From contig VSMY01000004.1 of assembly GCA_009773995.1 (NCBI GenBank), forward strand, positions 1-37,395: a DNA stretch of 37,395 nucleotides, in the 5' to 3' direction. The notes under the pieces are model-generated. The model saw only the letters and a program-made list of their open reading frames with translations, was not told the origin of the DNA and did no database searches. The position numbers were made by a program, and so were the translations under genes. How positions within the stretch are numbered: the stretch's first letter is position 1; every line of letters begins with the position of its first letter. This DNA is from Oscillibacter sp. (GTDB taxonomy: Bacteria > Bacillota > Clostridia > Oscillospirales > Oscillospiraceae). Positions 1 through 7,516 of this stretch are shown in pieces.

Positions 1-4
1 AATC

Positions 5-35
5 AAAAAGAGCGGGAGTGAGCTTCACTCCCGCT
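5..35 (-). terminator. Intrinsic terminator of the DUF4358-like lipoprotein gene
   Basis: A perfect 11-bp stem (11-21 with 25-35, loop GCT) is followed on the minus strand by a run of five T at 9-5. It lies just after the stop codon at 47. Confidence 0.85.
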
Positions 36-46
36 TCTTCTCTTTC

Positions 47-661
47 TTACGCGAACAGCGCCTCGAATTCCTCCACGGCGGCCTCCGCCGCGTCTCCCAC
101 CGCCAGCATCACGTAATTGCCGCGGCTGACAATCTGCGACTTGGTTTTCCAGCCCTCGATGGTCTCGGGATACCAGGCCCCGCCGGGGTTCGTGTCGTCC
201 CCCACCTGGTAATCGATCCGGGCCTGGAAGATGTCCTCCACGGCCTGGACGTCCTCGGCGTTCTCCACCTCCACCAGGGCGATCTCGCCCACGGCGGCGG
301 AGATGGCGGCGATGTAGACCCCGCGCTGCTTTGTGGAAATTTCCGAGAGGCCGGGGTAGTAGCTGTCCAGCAGCTCCTTCATGCCCGCGTCCGTGGTCAG
401 GTCCATCAGCTCCGGCCAGGTGTTCCCTTCCCGGAGGGTGTTGTAGAAGGCGGTGAGGTCCACGTCCGCCTCCGTTCCGGCGGGGGCCTCAGGGGGGCCG
501 GCCTCTCCGGGTTCGGAGGGAGTGGCGTCCCCTCCCTCGGGGGCGCTGGCCTCGGGAACGTCGGGATCCGCGTCTTGGTTGGGAGCGTCCTTGCCGCCGC
601 AGGCGGCCAGGGACAGGGCGAGGGCCAGCGCCAGAGTCAGCGCGATCAGCTTCTTTTTCAT
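47..661 (-). CDS. DUF4358-like lipoprotein
   Basis: A 204-residue protein with a lipoprotein signal peptide: Lys-rich n-region, hydrophobic core and lipobox LAAC with Cys21. It is probably anchored on the outer face of the membrane. Residues about 22-65 are a low-complexity Pro/Glu/Ala/Gly linker. The folded part is about 70-204 and contains the stretch around YYPGLSEISTKQ and a later IVSRGNYVMLAVGD, which I recognise as typical of the DUF4358 family of Clostridia. No catalytic motif is visible and the function is unknown. ATG at 661 is preceded by AAGGAG at good spacing. The gene is bounded on both sides by intrinsic terminators, so it is probably monocistronic. No clear promoter was found in the short upstream gap. 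The DUF4358 assignment is from memory of the family. Confidence 0.85.
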   Translation of the reverse strand: MKKKLIALTLALALALSLAACGGKDAPNQDADPDVPEASAPEGGDATPSEPGEAGPPEAPAGTEADVDLTAFYNTLREGNTWPELMDLTTDAGMKELLDSYYPGLSEISTKQRGVYIAAISAAVGEIALVEVENAEDVQAVEDIFQARIDYQVGDDTNPGGAWYPETIEGWKTKSQIVSRGNYVMLAVGDAAEAAVEEFEALFA

Positions 662-758
662 GTCAAATCTCCTTGTGTCAAAGTGGTCTTGTGGATTGCT
701 TCCGTTTCATAGACGGACCGGCGGGGAAAAAGGTTCCCGGTTCCGCAAAAAATATGCG

Positions 759-786
759 AAAAAAAGAGGCGGCCCCCGGCCGCCTC
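759..786 (-). terminator. Intrinsic terminator of the ATP-grasp gene
   Basis: A 9-bp GC stem (766-774 with 778-786, loop CCC) is followed on the minus strand by seven T (765-759). It closes the transcription unit of the ATP-grasp gene and separates it from the downstream lipoprotein gene. Confidence 0.9.
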
Positions 787-793
787 CGTTTGC

Positions 794-1993
794 TCATCCT
801 CCGTCCCGCAGGCGGAAGGCCGCCTTGACAAAGAGGTCCACCTCCTCCATGGTATCGAAGCAGGCGATGGCCACCTGGTTCCCCATGGTCCCCGCCAGGG
901 CGTCGGGCATCCGGGTGAAGAGCCGGGCCCGGTCGCCGCAGCGGGCCTCCAGCTGGCCCAGGGACACGGCGTAGCGCACCCCGTCCCGCCGCCCGGCGTA
1001 GACGCAGTAGCGATGAGGGCCGATGTAGGTGTGCCGCAGTTCGTCGAAGGCCACCATGTCCGCCCAGATTTGATACACGTCCACGCTCTGGCCAAAGTCC
1101 AGCATATCCGGGGTGTAGCCCCCGGCGGGGCGCATGTTGACCTCCAGGGCCGCGATGTCCCCCACCTCCCCCAGGCCCGGCTTGGCTTCCGTCAGGCGGA
1201 AAAACTCCAGGTGGAAGAAGCGGCTGGCCGCGCCAAAGGCTTTCAGCGTGGCCTTCCCCGCCGCCTCCACGTCCGGGGGGACCTCCTTGTCCACATAGTA
1301 GTAAGTGGGCACATGCTTGTTCACCATGTCCATGATGGAGTTTCGGGTCACGTGGCTGGCGGCGAACAGGACCTCCCCCTTGGAGTTGCAGACGCCGTCG
1401 TAAGTGGTGACGGAGCCGGAGACATATTCCTCCATGAGGTAGGGAACCTCCGGCGGGGCCTGGAAAAAGCGGCGCAGGTCCTCCTCGTTTTCAAGCCGCC
1501 AGGTGGCCACGGCTCCCACGCCGTTGTCCGGCTTGACGATGACGGGATACCCCGCCTCCCGGACGAAGGCCAGGCCCGCGGCCAGGTCCGTTACCGGGGC
1601 GCACCGGGCGCAGGGGATTCCGGCCTGCCTGTAGTATTCCTTCATGGCCAGCTTGCTCTTGTACTTTTCAATCTCGTGGGCCCTGGGCCCGGTGGTGATG
1701 TGGAAGTCCGTCCGCAGCCGGGCGTCCAGCTCCAGCCAGTACTCGTTGTTGCTCTCCAGCCAGTCGATTTTCCCATAGCGCCCGGTGAAGTAGCCCACGG
1801 CCCGGAGAACCTGGTCATAGTCCTCCAGGCTGTCCACCCGGTAGTACTCCGTCAGGGCCCGCTTCAAATCCGGGTGGAGGAAGTCATAGGGCGCATCCCC
1901 CACGCCCAGGACGTTGACGCCGTTCTCCTTCAGGCGGATGCAGAACCAGCGGTAGGCCTCGGGAAAGTTGGGGGAGATAAAGACGAAATTCAT
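794..1993 (-). CDS. ATP-grasp carboxylate-amine ligase family protein
   Basis: A 399-residue soluble protein with ATP-grasp architecture. The N-terminal pre-ATP-grasp region (1-110) begins with a Rossmann-like strand (MNFVFISPNFPEAY). The ATP-binding fold has KSKLAMKEYYRQAGIP near 113-128, a lysine strand YPVIVKPDNGVGA near 150, an adenine-contact strand YLMEEYVSG near 186 and a metal/phosphate loop with EVNMRPAGG near 290. Such enzymes make an acyl-phosphate with ATP and join it to an amine or thiol; the substrate cannot be read from the sequence. ATG at 1993 has GGAGG seven bases upstream. A TTGCGC-N17-TATACT promoter precedes it and a terminator follows, so it appears to be a single-gene unit. 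Related genes are often labelled carbamoyl-phosphate-synthase-like, but it is not CarB, which is far larger. Confidence 0.88.
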   Translation of the reverse strand: MNFVFISPNFPEAYRWFCIRLKENGVNVLGVGDAPYDFLHPDLKRALTEYYRVDSLEDYDQVLRAVGYFTGRYGKIDWLESNNEYWLELDARLRTDFHITTGPRAHEIEKYKSKLAMKEYYRQAGIPCARCAPVTDLAAGLAFVREAGYPVIVKPDNGVGAVATWRLENEEDLRRFFQAPPEVPYLMEEYVSGSVTTYDGVCNSKGEVLFAASHVTRNSIMDMVNKHVPTYYYVDKEVPPDVEAAGKATLKAFGAASRFFHLEFFRLTEAKPGLGEVGDIAALEVNMRPAGGYTPDMLDFGQSVDVYQIWADMVAFDELRHTYIGPHRYCVYAGRRDGVRYAVSLGQLEARCGDRARLFTRMPDALAGTMGNQVAIACFDTMEEVDLFVKAAFRLRDGG

Positions 1994-2031
1994 AGGGTCC
2001 CTCCTTTGCCGATGGTGGTTTCACGCTTTAA

Positions 2032-2060
2032 AGTATAGCACTTCCGCCAAAAAAGCGCAA
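2032..2060 (-). promoter_or_regulatory. Sigma-A promoter of the ATP-grasp gene
   Basis: On the minus strand TTGCGC (2060-2055) and TATACT (2037-2032) are separated by exactly 17 bp, about 40 bp before the start codon at 1993. Confidence 0.7.
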
Positions 2061-2072
2061 GGGGCGGAACGC

Positions 2073-2103
2073 AGAACCGGGGAGGCCGCGCCTCCCCGGT
2101 TCT
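2073..2103 (-). terminator. Strong hairpin after the PEBP gene
   Basis: A perfect 14-bp stem (2073-2086 with 2090-2103, loop CGC) starts nine bases after the PEBP stop codon. There is no U-tract immediately behind it, so it may act as a 3'-end stabiliser or a weak terminator. Confidence 0.6.
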
Positions 2104-2111
2104 CGGTCATG

Positions 2112-2573
2112 TTATCCAAATTTCGCCGTCAGGCTGCCCTTTTGCAGGATGTGGCCCTCCGCCGCCTTGAGGAAGTGCTTCTTCCGGGCGTTGGAGCTCA
2201 GGCCCAGGACGCAGTCCAGGGAGTAGACCGTCAGCCGGTAGGAGTGGACGGCCCAGATGGGGGGCTTGGGCCCGGCGTAGCGGTGGACGCCGTAGGCCAT
2301 GCCCTGGACCACGCCGCTCTCCAGCCGGTCCCGCTGGGGGATGCCCCCGGGGATGACGGGCCGGGCGGGGAAGTTCCACATCACCCAGTGGGTGAAACCC
2401 TTGATGGGGTGGGACAGGTCTTCTAATGTAACGGCCAGGGTCTTGGCCTGGGGGGACAGGTTCTCCAGAACGATTTCCGGGGACAGGTCCTTTCCCCGGC
2501 CGGTGTTCTCCAGGGGGAAGCGTCCGCCGTCCTCCAGGCCGGGACAGCGGAAGCGCAGAATCTCGATTTCCAT
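2112..2573 (-). CDS. PEBP/YbhB-YbcL family (Raf kinase inhibitor-like) protein
   Basis: A 153-residue cytosolic protein of the phosphatidylethanolamine-binding protein family. Family marks are SPEIVLENLSPQAKTLAV near 31-48, the ligand-pocket segment HPIKGFTHWVMWNFP near 55-69 and GVHRYAGPKPP near 95-105. Bacterial members are about 150-190 residues and mostly uncharacterised. The start was taken at 2573 because all family homology lies after it; the reading frame continues upstream only as an overlap with the permease gene. A TGAGGT-type ribosome binding site precedes it. It lies 17 bp behind the NCS2 permease stop codon on the same strand, so the two are probably co-transcribed. Why a PEBP protein is paired with a nucleobase permease is not evident. 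Confidence 0.88.
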   Translation of the reverse strand: MEIEILRFRCPGLEDGGRFPLENTGRGKDLSPEIVLENLSPQAKTLAVTLEDLSHPIKGFTHWVMWNFPARPVIPGGIPQRDRLESGVVQGMAYGVHRYAGPKPPIWAVHSYRLTVYSLDCVLGLSSNARKKHFLKAAEGHILQKGSLTAKFG

Positions 2574-2590
2574 GGTTACCTCAATCTCTC

Positions 2591-3946
2591 TCAAGCTTTC
2601 TCTTTGGGCAGAATCAGGTTCAGCAGCACCGCCATCAGCGTGGCGATGACCACCGGGGACTTGCCGAAAATCATGGTGAAGCCCTCCGGGAACTGGCTGA
2701 GGGCCCCGCTGGCCTGGGAAACGCCCACGCCCAGGGCGGCGGACAGACCCACGATGGTGGTGTTCCGGGCCGTCAGGCTCTGGGAGGCGATGAGCTTCAT
2801 GCCCGTCATGGCGATGGTGGAAAAGACGGTGATGGTGGCCCCGCCCAGGACGCACTGGGGGATGGTGGTCAGCACCGCCGCGAACTTGGGGGACAGGCCC
2901 GCCAGCAGCAAAAAGCCGCCGGTCATGGTGAAGACCACCCGGTTTACCACCTTATTCGTGGTGACGATGCCCACGTTCTGGGAGTAGGTGGCGGTGGGCA
3001 GGCCGCCGAAAAAGGCCGTCAGGATGTTGCTGGCGCCGTAGGCGATGATGCCCCCCTGGAGCTCCCGGTCCGTGGGGTCCCGGTCCAGGCCGCCCACGGT
3101 GGTGGCGGTGAAGTCCCCGATGGCCTGGATGGAGTTGATGGCGAAGAGCAGCCCGATGGCCACGCAGGAGGGAACGTCGAAGGTGATGCCGAAGTGCATC
3201 ACCCGGGGCAGGGAGAACCAGGCGGCAGGGCCCACCTCGGCAAAGGAGACCATGCCGAAGAACATGGAGATGACGTAGCCGCAGAGCATGCCGATGAGGA
3301 TGGAGGCCAGCTTGCAGATGCCCTTTCCGTGGTTGTTCAGCAGCATGACGATGGCCAGGGTCAGCACGGCGACTAACCAGTTCTGCCAGGAGCCGTAGAC
3401 CAGGGCCTCGGTCTGGCCCTTCGTCTCCACCACCAGCTCGTATGTATTGGCGGTCCCTCCCGCCATGTAGTTGATGGCCGTGGGATAGAGGGAGAGGCCG
3501 ATGGTGAAGACCACCGTGCCGGTGATCACCGGCGGGAACAGGAGGCGGATTTTCTTCACGAACACGCCCACCACGATGGCGACGATTCCGCCCACAAGCA
3601 TGGCCCCGGCCACGGCTCCCACGCCGCCCCCGGTGGAGGCGATGGCCTGCATGCTGGGCACGTAGGCGAAGCTGACGCCCATGATCACCGGCAGGCCGGA
3701 ACCAAAGTACTTGTTCACCGGGTAGAGCTGGAGGATGGTGCACACGGCGGACATCACCAGGGACGCCTGGATCAGCAGCACCCGGTCCGCCTGGCTCAGG
3801 CCGATGGCCCCGGCGATGATGATGGGCGGCGTGACGCAGCCCACGATCATGGCGACAAGGTGCTGGAGGGACAGGGAGACGGCGGACCCAAGGGGGGGAA
3901 CGCCTCGAATCTGGAACAGCGCCTGCTGATCGGAGGGGGTTCTCAT
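2591..3946 (-). CDS. NCS2 family nucleobase (uracil/xanthine) permease
   Basis: A 451-residue polytopic membrane protein (about 12-14 hydrophobic segments) of the nucleobase:cation symporter-2 family, which imports uracil, xanthine or urate with protons. The family motif region is clear: a helix ending NSIQAIGDFTATT, then a re-entrant segment with GLPTATYSQNVGIV near 300, the NCS2 signature that includes the substrate-contacting Asn/Gln. The N-terminus has LQHLVAMIVG as in UraA and PbuX. The xanthine/uric-acid branch looks more likely than uracil, but exact specificity cannot be fixed by eye. ATG at 3946 follows GGAGAA. The gene has a strong TTGACA-N17-TAAACT promoter. The leader of about 60 nt is too short for a purine riboswitch but contains an 8-bp hairpin at its 5' end. 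Confidence 0.93.
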   Translation of the reverse strand: MRTPSDQQALFQIRGVPPLGSAVSLSLQHLVAMIVGCVTPPIIIAGAIGLSQADRVLLIQASLVMSAVCTILQLYPVNKYFGSGLPVIMGVSFAYVPSMQAIASTGGGVGAVAGAMLVGGIVAIVVGVFVKKIRLLFPPVITGTVVFTIGLSLYPTAINYMAGGTANTYELVVETKGQTEALVYGSWQNWLVAVLTLAIVMLLNNHGKGICKLASILIGMLCGYVISMFFGMVSFAEVGPAAWFSLPRVMHFGITFDVPSCVAIGLLFAINSIQAIGDFTATTVGGLDRDPTDRELQGGIIAYGASNILTAFFGGLPTATYSQNVGIVTTNKVVNRVVFTMTGGFLLLAGLSPKFAAVLTTIPQCVLGGATITVFSTIAMTGMKLIASQSLTARNTTIVGLSAALGVGVSQASGALSQFPEGFTMIFGKSPVVIATLMAVLLNLILPKEKA

Positions 3947-3996
3947 GGCGGGGTTCTCCTTCCTGTTTCTTCGGTCTGTATGGGCGGCGGGCCTCC

Positions 3997-4044
3997 GGAA
4001 AGGTCCACCTTTCCTAGTTTACAGGAGGGGCGGCGGGATGTCAA
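3997..4044 (-). promoter_or_regulatory. Promoter and 5' hairpin of the NCS2 permease gene
   Basis: TTGACA (4044-4039) and TAAACT (4021-4016) on the minus strand are 17 bp apart. The transcript start falls at a GGAAAGG/CCTTTCC inverted repeat (3997-4014). This could stabilise the 5' end or be an operator. Confidence 0.72.
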
Positions 4045-4054
4045 GGACAAAACT

Positions 4055-4936
4055 TTACTCTTCCCCGCCGCCAAAGACCCCCAGGTCCCGGCGGAACTCG
4101 CCGTCCACCAGGAAGCGGACCTCCTCCACCGCCTCCAGGGAGCCCAGGGAATTCTCCAGGGCCCGGAGGGCGGTCCGGAGGGCGCCCTCCTCCAGCCCCT
4201 CCAGCAGGGCGGAGGAGAGGTTCACATAGCAGATGTCCTCCTCCAGCCAGACGGACTTCACCTGAAAGCCCTCCGGCAGGGGGGAGAGCAGGTCCCGCCC
4301 CTCCGGGCGGCCCTCCAGGGCCTTGGCCACGGCGGAGACCTGGGTGTCGCCCTCGTAGAGGTCCAGGGTCTGCTCCGCCGCCGTGAGGCGGCCCTCCTGG
4401 TTCAGGAAGTAGAGCCGGGCCTCCACGGTGCTGATGACGTCCTCCTCCGGGGTCAGCAGGATCTCCCGGAGGTTCAGGACCTGCTGCTCCCGGTAGGCCA
4501 GTTCCCGGCCCTGGACGGTGATCTGGACGGAGGAGACCTCCGGCACCTGGGAGAGGGTCATGGCCACGGCGGTGTCCGCCAGGGTCAGGGCAACGCCGGA
4601 GAGGCTGGCGTAAGCCGCCGACAGGTCCACCAGGGCCCGGTCCCCCTCGATCTCCAGGGAGAGCAGGGAGGTCCCGGCGGGGAGGGCGCTTTTCAGGGTC
4701 TCGTCGCCGGGGCCCTTTAAAAGTTCGTTCAGCAGGGCCTCCGCCAGGCGGCGGGGCGTGCCGGTTTCCGCGTCGTATAAGTACACGCTCTCCGTGCGGA
4801 AGGGGGCGTCCCCGGCGGAGAAGGTCAGGTCCGCCTCCTGAAAATAGAGGTCATAGGCCGTCCGGGCGGGCTCTTCCCGCCGGCAGCCGGACAGCAGGAG
4901 CAGGGGGAGCAGCAGCAGGCAAAGCCGTTTTCTCAC
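4055..4936 (-). CDS. GerMN-domain lipoprotein
   Basis: A 293-residue extracytoplasmic lipoprotein. The signal peptide ends in the lipobox LLSGC (Cys near residue 18). Two GerMN-type domains follow, about residues 25-150 and 155-290. Each has the family strand pattern: an LLKGP or ALEGRPEG segment, then a strand plus D/NLSxA motif (ALVDLSAAY; CYVNLSSAL) and a later VTVQG/FLVDGE strand. GerMN domains occur in GerM (sporulation/germination) and actinobacterial LpqB and are thought to bind cell-wall or protein partners. The start is GTG at 4936, inside the kinase stop region (GTGA overlap) behind a GGAGGGAGGAGG ribosome binding site. The long upstream in-frame extension is the kinase gene read in another frame. 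It is the last gene of the HhH-regulator-kinase operon and probably serves that signalling system. Confidence 0.88.
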   Translation of the reverse strand: MRKRLCLLLLPLLLLSGCRREEPARTAYDLYFQEADLTFSAGDAPFRTESVYLYDAETGTPRRLAEALLNELLKGPGDETLKSALPAGTSLLSLEIEGDRALVDLSAAYASLSGVALTLADTAVAMTLSQVPEVSSVQITVQGRELAYREQQVLNLREILLTPEEDVISTVEARLYFLNQEGRLTAAEQTLDLYEGDTQVSAVAKALEGRPEGRDLLSPLPEGFQVKSVWLEEDICYVNLSSALLEGLEEGALRTALRALENSLGSLEAVEEVRFLVDGEFRRDLGVFGGGEE

Positions 4937-6282
4937 GCCTCCTCCCTCCTCTCCAGGGCGGGCCAGCGGACGGTGAACACCGCGCCGCCAGCCGGGCGGT
5001 TGGCGGCCTCCACCACGCCGCCCCGGCGCTTCACCGTGTCGCGGACAATGGCAAGGCCCAAGCCCGTGCCCCCGGCGGCCCGGGACCGGGCCTTGTCCAC
5101 CCGGTAGAAGCGCTCGAAGATCCGGGGCAGGTCCGCCTCGGGGATGCCCGCGCCGTTGTCCGCCACGGTGAGGACCACCAGGTCCCCCACCCGCTCCAGG
5201 GAGACCTGGACCGAGCCGCCGATGGCGGAGTATTTCACCGCGTTGTCCACCAGGTTGTAAATGACCTGATGGGTCTCGTCCCGGGTGCCTAAGACCTGGC
5301 ACTCTCCCCCGGCGGAGTAAGTGAGGTCCACGCCCTTCTCCTGGGCCACCAGGTTCATCATCCGCATGACCTGCTCCAAAACCGGCAGGATGTCCACCGC
5401 CGCCGGGGGGTCCAGCACGCCGCTGTCCAGCCGGGTCAGGCGGAGGAGGTCCTCCGTGATGCGGGAGAGGCGCTCCGCCTCCCGGCCGATGTCGGTGACG
5501 AACTCCTTGGTGGTGGCCGGGTCGATGTTCTCCGTCTGGAGGATGGAGTCCGACAGCAGCCGGATGGCCGCCAGAGGGGTTTTCAGCTCGTGGGACGCGT
5601 CGGAGACGAAGCGGCGGCGGGCGTTCTCCGTGGTCTGGAGGCGGTCCGTCAGGCTGTTGAACTCATAGCCGATCTGGGCGATCTCGTCCCGGCCCCGGAT
5701 GTCCGCCCGGTGGCTGTAGGCCCCCTCCCGCACCTGCCGGATGGCGGTGAGGAGCAGGCCGATCTTATGGGTCAGGGCCTTGGAGAGGACCAGGCTCAGC
5801 ACCAGCACCAGTCCCCCCGCCACGGCGGAGAGGCGGAGCAGCGTCTCCTGGAGGCCGGAGAGCAGGGCGGCCTGCTGGGTGTCGTACTCGTAGGCGTACA
5901 CCGCGCCGATGACCTGGCTCTGGTACATGATGGGCGAGGAGGCCCGGCTGCGGAAGGCCCCCCGGCGGTAGGTGCAGCTGAAGGCGTCATAGCCCAGCAG
6001 CGCCTGGACGATCTCCGTGTAAAGGGCCAGGTTTCCCACGGCGGAGCCGGTCTCCCGGGTGTCGTAGAGCACCCGGCCCGCGCCGTCGGTGACCAGGATG
6101 CGGCTCAGGCCCGCCTCCTCCGCCACGGCCATGGCGTCCGCCACGTTCTCCTCCGTCAGGGGGGAGAGGCCGGAGAGTGCGTTCACCATGACGGAGACGC
6201 TGCTCTGGAGGTTGGTGGCCTTGGAGTGGAAGACCAGGTCCTCGGACACCATCAAGGGATAGGTGTTCAGCAGCAGTAGCAC
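4933..6282 (-). CDS. Membrane sensor histidine kinase (N-terminus uncertain)
   Basis: From the GTG at 6282 this is 449 residues: end of TM1, an extracytoplasmic sensor region (about 12-150), TM2 (152-170), HAMP (170-222), HisKA with phospho-acceptor His231 in the DASHELKTP box, and a HATPase with N-box NLVDNAVKYS (343-352), G1 DNGAGIP and G2 GGTGLGLAI. It would autophosphorylate and pass the phosphate to the OmpR-type regulator encoded just upstream. The start is odd. The frame is open above 6282 and reads YWGSLQFRFGLSYIAVILAV, which completes TM1 and a cytoplasmic N-terminus, but it contains no ATG, GTG or TTG. The expected ATG at 6353, overlapping the regulator's TGA, is out of frame by one base across a 7-C tract. 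GTG 6282 is probably not the natural start. Confidence 0.9.
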   Translation of the reverse strand: MLLLLNTYPLMVSEDLVFHSKATNLQSSVSVMVNALSGLSPLTEENVADAMAVAEEAGLSRILVTDGAGRVLYDTRETGSAVGNLALYTEIVQALLGYDAFSCTYRRGAFRSRASSPIMYQSQVIGAVYAYEYDTQQAALLSGLQETLLRLSAVAGGLVLVLSLVLSKALTHKIGLLLTAIRQVREGAYSHRADIRGRDEIAQIGYEFNSLTDRLQTTENARRRFVSDASHELKTPLAAIRLLSDSILQTENIDPATTKEFVTDIGREAERLSRITEDLLRLTRLDSGVLDPPAAVDILPVLEQVMRMMNLVAQEKGVDLTYSAGGECQVLGTRDETHQVIYNLVDNAVKYSAIGGSVQVSLERVGDLVVLTVADNGAGIPEADLPRIFERFYRVDKARSRAAGGTGLGLAIVRDTVKRRGGVVEAANRPAGGAVFTVRWPALERREEA

Positions 6283-6339
6283 CGCCAGGATGACGGCGAT
6301 GTAGCTCAGGCCGAAGCGGAACTGTAAGCTGCCCCAATA

Positions 6340-6346
6340 GGGGGGG
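6340..6346 (-). other. C7 homopolymer breaking the kinase start frame
   Basis: On the minus strand the ATG at 6353 opens a 15-codon ORF (MNAPPIGAAY...) that stops at TGA. A run of seven C lies at codons 3-5. With eight C the same ATG would read MNAPPYWGSLQFRFG... straight into the kinase and restore a complete first transmembrane helix. This is either a homopolymer assembly error or a slippage (phase-variation) site. Confidence 0.6.
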
Positions 6347-6349
6347 CGT

Positions 6350-7027
6350 TCATTCCTTGAAATAGTACCCCACCCCCCACTTGGTCATAATGTGGTCCGG
6401 CTCCGCCGGGTTCTCCTCCAGCTTCTCCCGGAGACGGCGGATGTGCACGTCCACCGTCCGGTAGTCCCCGGCGTAGCTGTAGCCCCAGACCACGTTCATG
6501 AGATTCTCCCGGCTGTACACCCGCCGGGGGTTGCGCATCAAAAGCTCGATGAGGTCGTACTCCTTGGCGGTGAGATCCACGGGGGTCTCTCCCCGTGCGG
6601 CGGAGCGCTCCTCGGTGTTCAGCGTGATGCCCCCCGCCGTCAGGACGCTGCCCCGGCTTCTCTGCACCCCGGCGGCCCGGCGGAGCAGGGCCCGGACCCT
6701 GGCCTTGAGCTCCAGGATGTTGAAAGGCTTGGTGAGGTAGTCGTCCGCCCCGCACTCAAAGCCCATCAGCTTGTCCGCGTCCTCGCTCTTGGCGGTCAGC
6801 ATGATAATGGGCACGTTGGAAAACTCCCGGATGCGCATGCACGCCTCCAGCCCGTCCACTTCCGGCATCATCAAATCTAAAATGATGAGGTCCAGCTTGC
6901 CCTCCCGGGCCAGCTCCACGGCGGCGGCGCCGTCGTAGGCGCATTCCACCTCATAGCCCTCGTTTTCCAAGTTGAATTTAATGCCCTTCACCAGGGTCCG
7001 CTCGTCGTCCACCACGAGTATTTTCAT
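6350..7027 (-). CDS. OmpR/PhoB-family response regulator
   Basis: A 225-residue two-component regulator. The receiver domain (1-115) has the acidic pair D7/D8, phospho-acceptor D51 in LIILDLMMP, T78 and the conserved K100 in YLTKPF. The winged-helix DNA-binding domain (about 130-225) has the usual EYDLIELLMRNPRRVYSRE... and TVDVHIRRLREKLE recognition region. It ends in GVGYYFKE, typical of WalR/PhoP-like regulators. It is cytosolic and would control transcription after phosphorylation by the adjacent kinase. Its ATG at 7027 overlaps the stop of the HhH gene (ATGA), and its TGA overlaps the ATG expected for the kinase, so translation is coupled along the operon. The regulated genes are not evident from the window. 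Confidence 0.95.
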   Translation of the reverse strand: MKILVVDDERTLVKGIKFNLENEGYEVECAYDGAAAVELAREGKLDLIILDLMMPEVDGLEACMRIREFSNVPIIMLTAKSEDADKLMGFECGADDYLTKPFNILELKARVRALLRRAAGVQRSRGSVLTAGGITLNTEERSAARGETPVDLTAKEYDLIELLMRNPRRVYSRENLMNVVWGYSYAGDYRTVDVHIRRLREKLEENPAEPDHIMTKWGVGYYFKE

Positions 7028-7398
7028 TCGCTGTCCTCCACTGTCACAAGTCCCTCCAGCGCCGCCAGCTTCCCCTGGCCGATGCCGGAGACCTCGGTTA
7101 TTTCCTCCACGGTTTCAAAGGGCCCGTGCTCCTCCCGGTATTCCAGAATCCGCGCCGCCAGCTCCTCCCCGATGCCGGGCAGGGCGGTCAGCGCCGCCCG
7201 GTCCGCGGTGTTGAGGTTCACCGGCTCCGGGTCCGGCCGGACCTCCTCCGCGGGGGCGCTCAGGCGGGTCTCCACAAAGGCCGGGGCCTCCATGGCCGCC
7301 CTGTCCCGGAGGAACAGGACTAGGAGCAGGCACAGAAACAGTCCCGTCAGGCCCAGCAGGGCCCACTCTCCCCAGGCGATTTTTCGGCGCGTCTCCAC
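7024..7398 (-). CDS. ComEA-like helix-hairpin-helix membrane protein
   Basis: A 124-residue protein: short basic N-terminus, one transmembrane helix (about 11-32, WALLGLTGLFLCLLLVLFL), a linker, and a C-terminal double helix-hairpin-helix domain from about residue 60. The ComEA pattern VNLNTADRAALTALPGIGEELA is followed by FETVEEITEVSGIG. ComEA binds incoming DNA at the outer membrane face during natural transformation. This protein lacks the SLBB domain of full-length ComEA, so a DNA-uptake role is plausible but unproven. The start is GTG at 7398, with GGAGG eight bases upstream; the longer frame has no comparable ribosome binding site and would put a polar tail before the TM helix. It is the first gene of the overlapping regulator-kinase-GerMN operon. 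Confidence 0.85.
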   Translation of the reverse strand: METRRKIAWGEWALLGLTGLFLCLLLVLFLRDRAAMEAPAFVETRLSAPAEEVRPDPEPVNLNTADRAALTALPGIGEELAARILEYREEHGPFETVEEITEVSGIGQGKLAALEGLVTVEDSE

Positions 7399-7516
7399 AG
7401 TTGCGTTCCTCCGTTTTTTTTGGTATACTGTTGGGGAAATCATCGAACGGCGGCGCTCCGCCGCCGGTTCCGCCTTTGGCCAACGCCTATTATAACACAA
7501 ATTTTGGGGGATGGAC
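7399..7516. promoter_or_regulatory. Divergent intergenic region between the HhH operon and the D,D-carboxypeptidase gene
   Basis: It holds an 8-bp GC-rich inverted repeat (CGGCGGCG 7448-7455 with CGCCGCCG 7459-7466) midway, and AT-rich -10-like boxes on both strands (TATACC on minus near 7425; TATTAT/TATAAC on plus near 7488-7497). I cannot assign -35 boxes with confidence. Confidence 0.4.

Noticed and set aside
3947..4015. Purine riboswitch ahead of the NCS2 permease
   Set aside because: The promoter leaves a leader of only about 60-70 nt and none of the conserved purine-aptamer core was seen.
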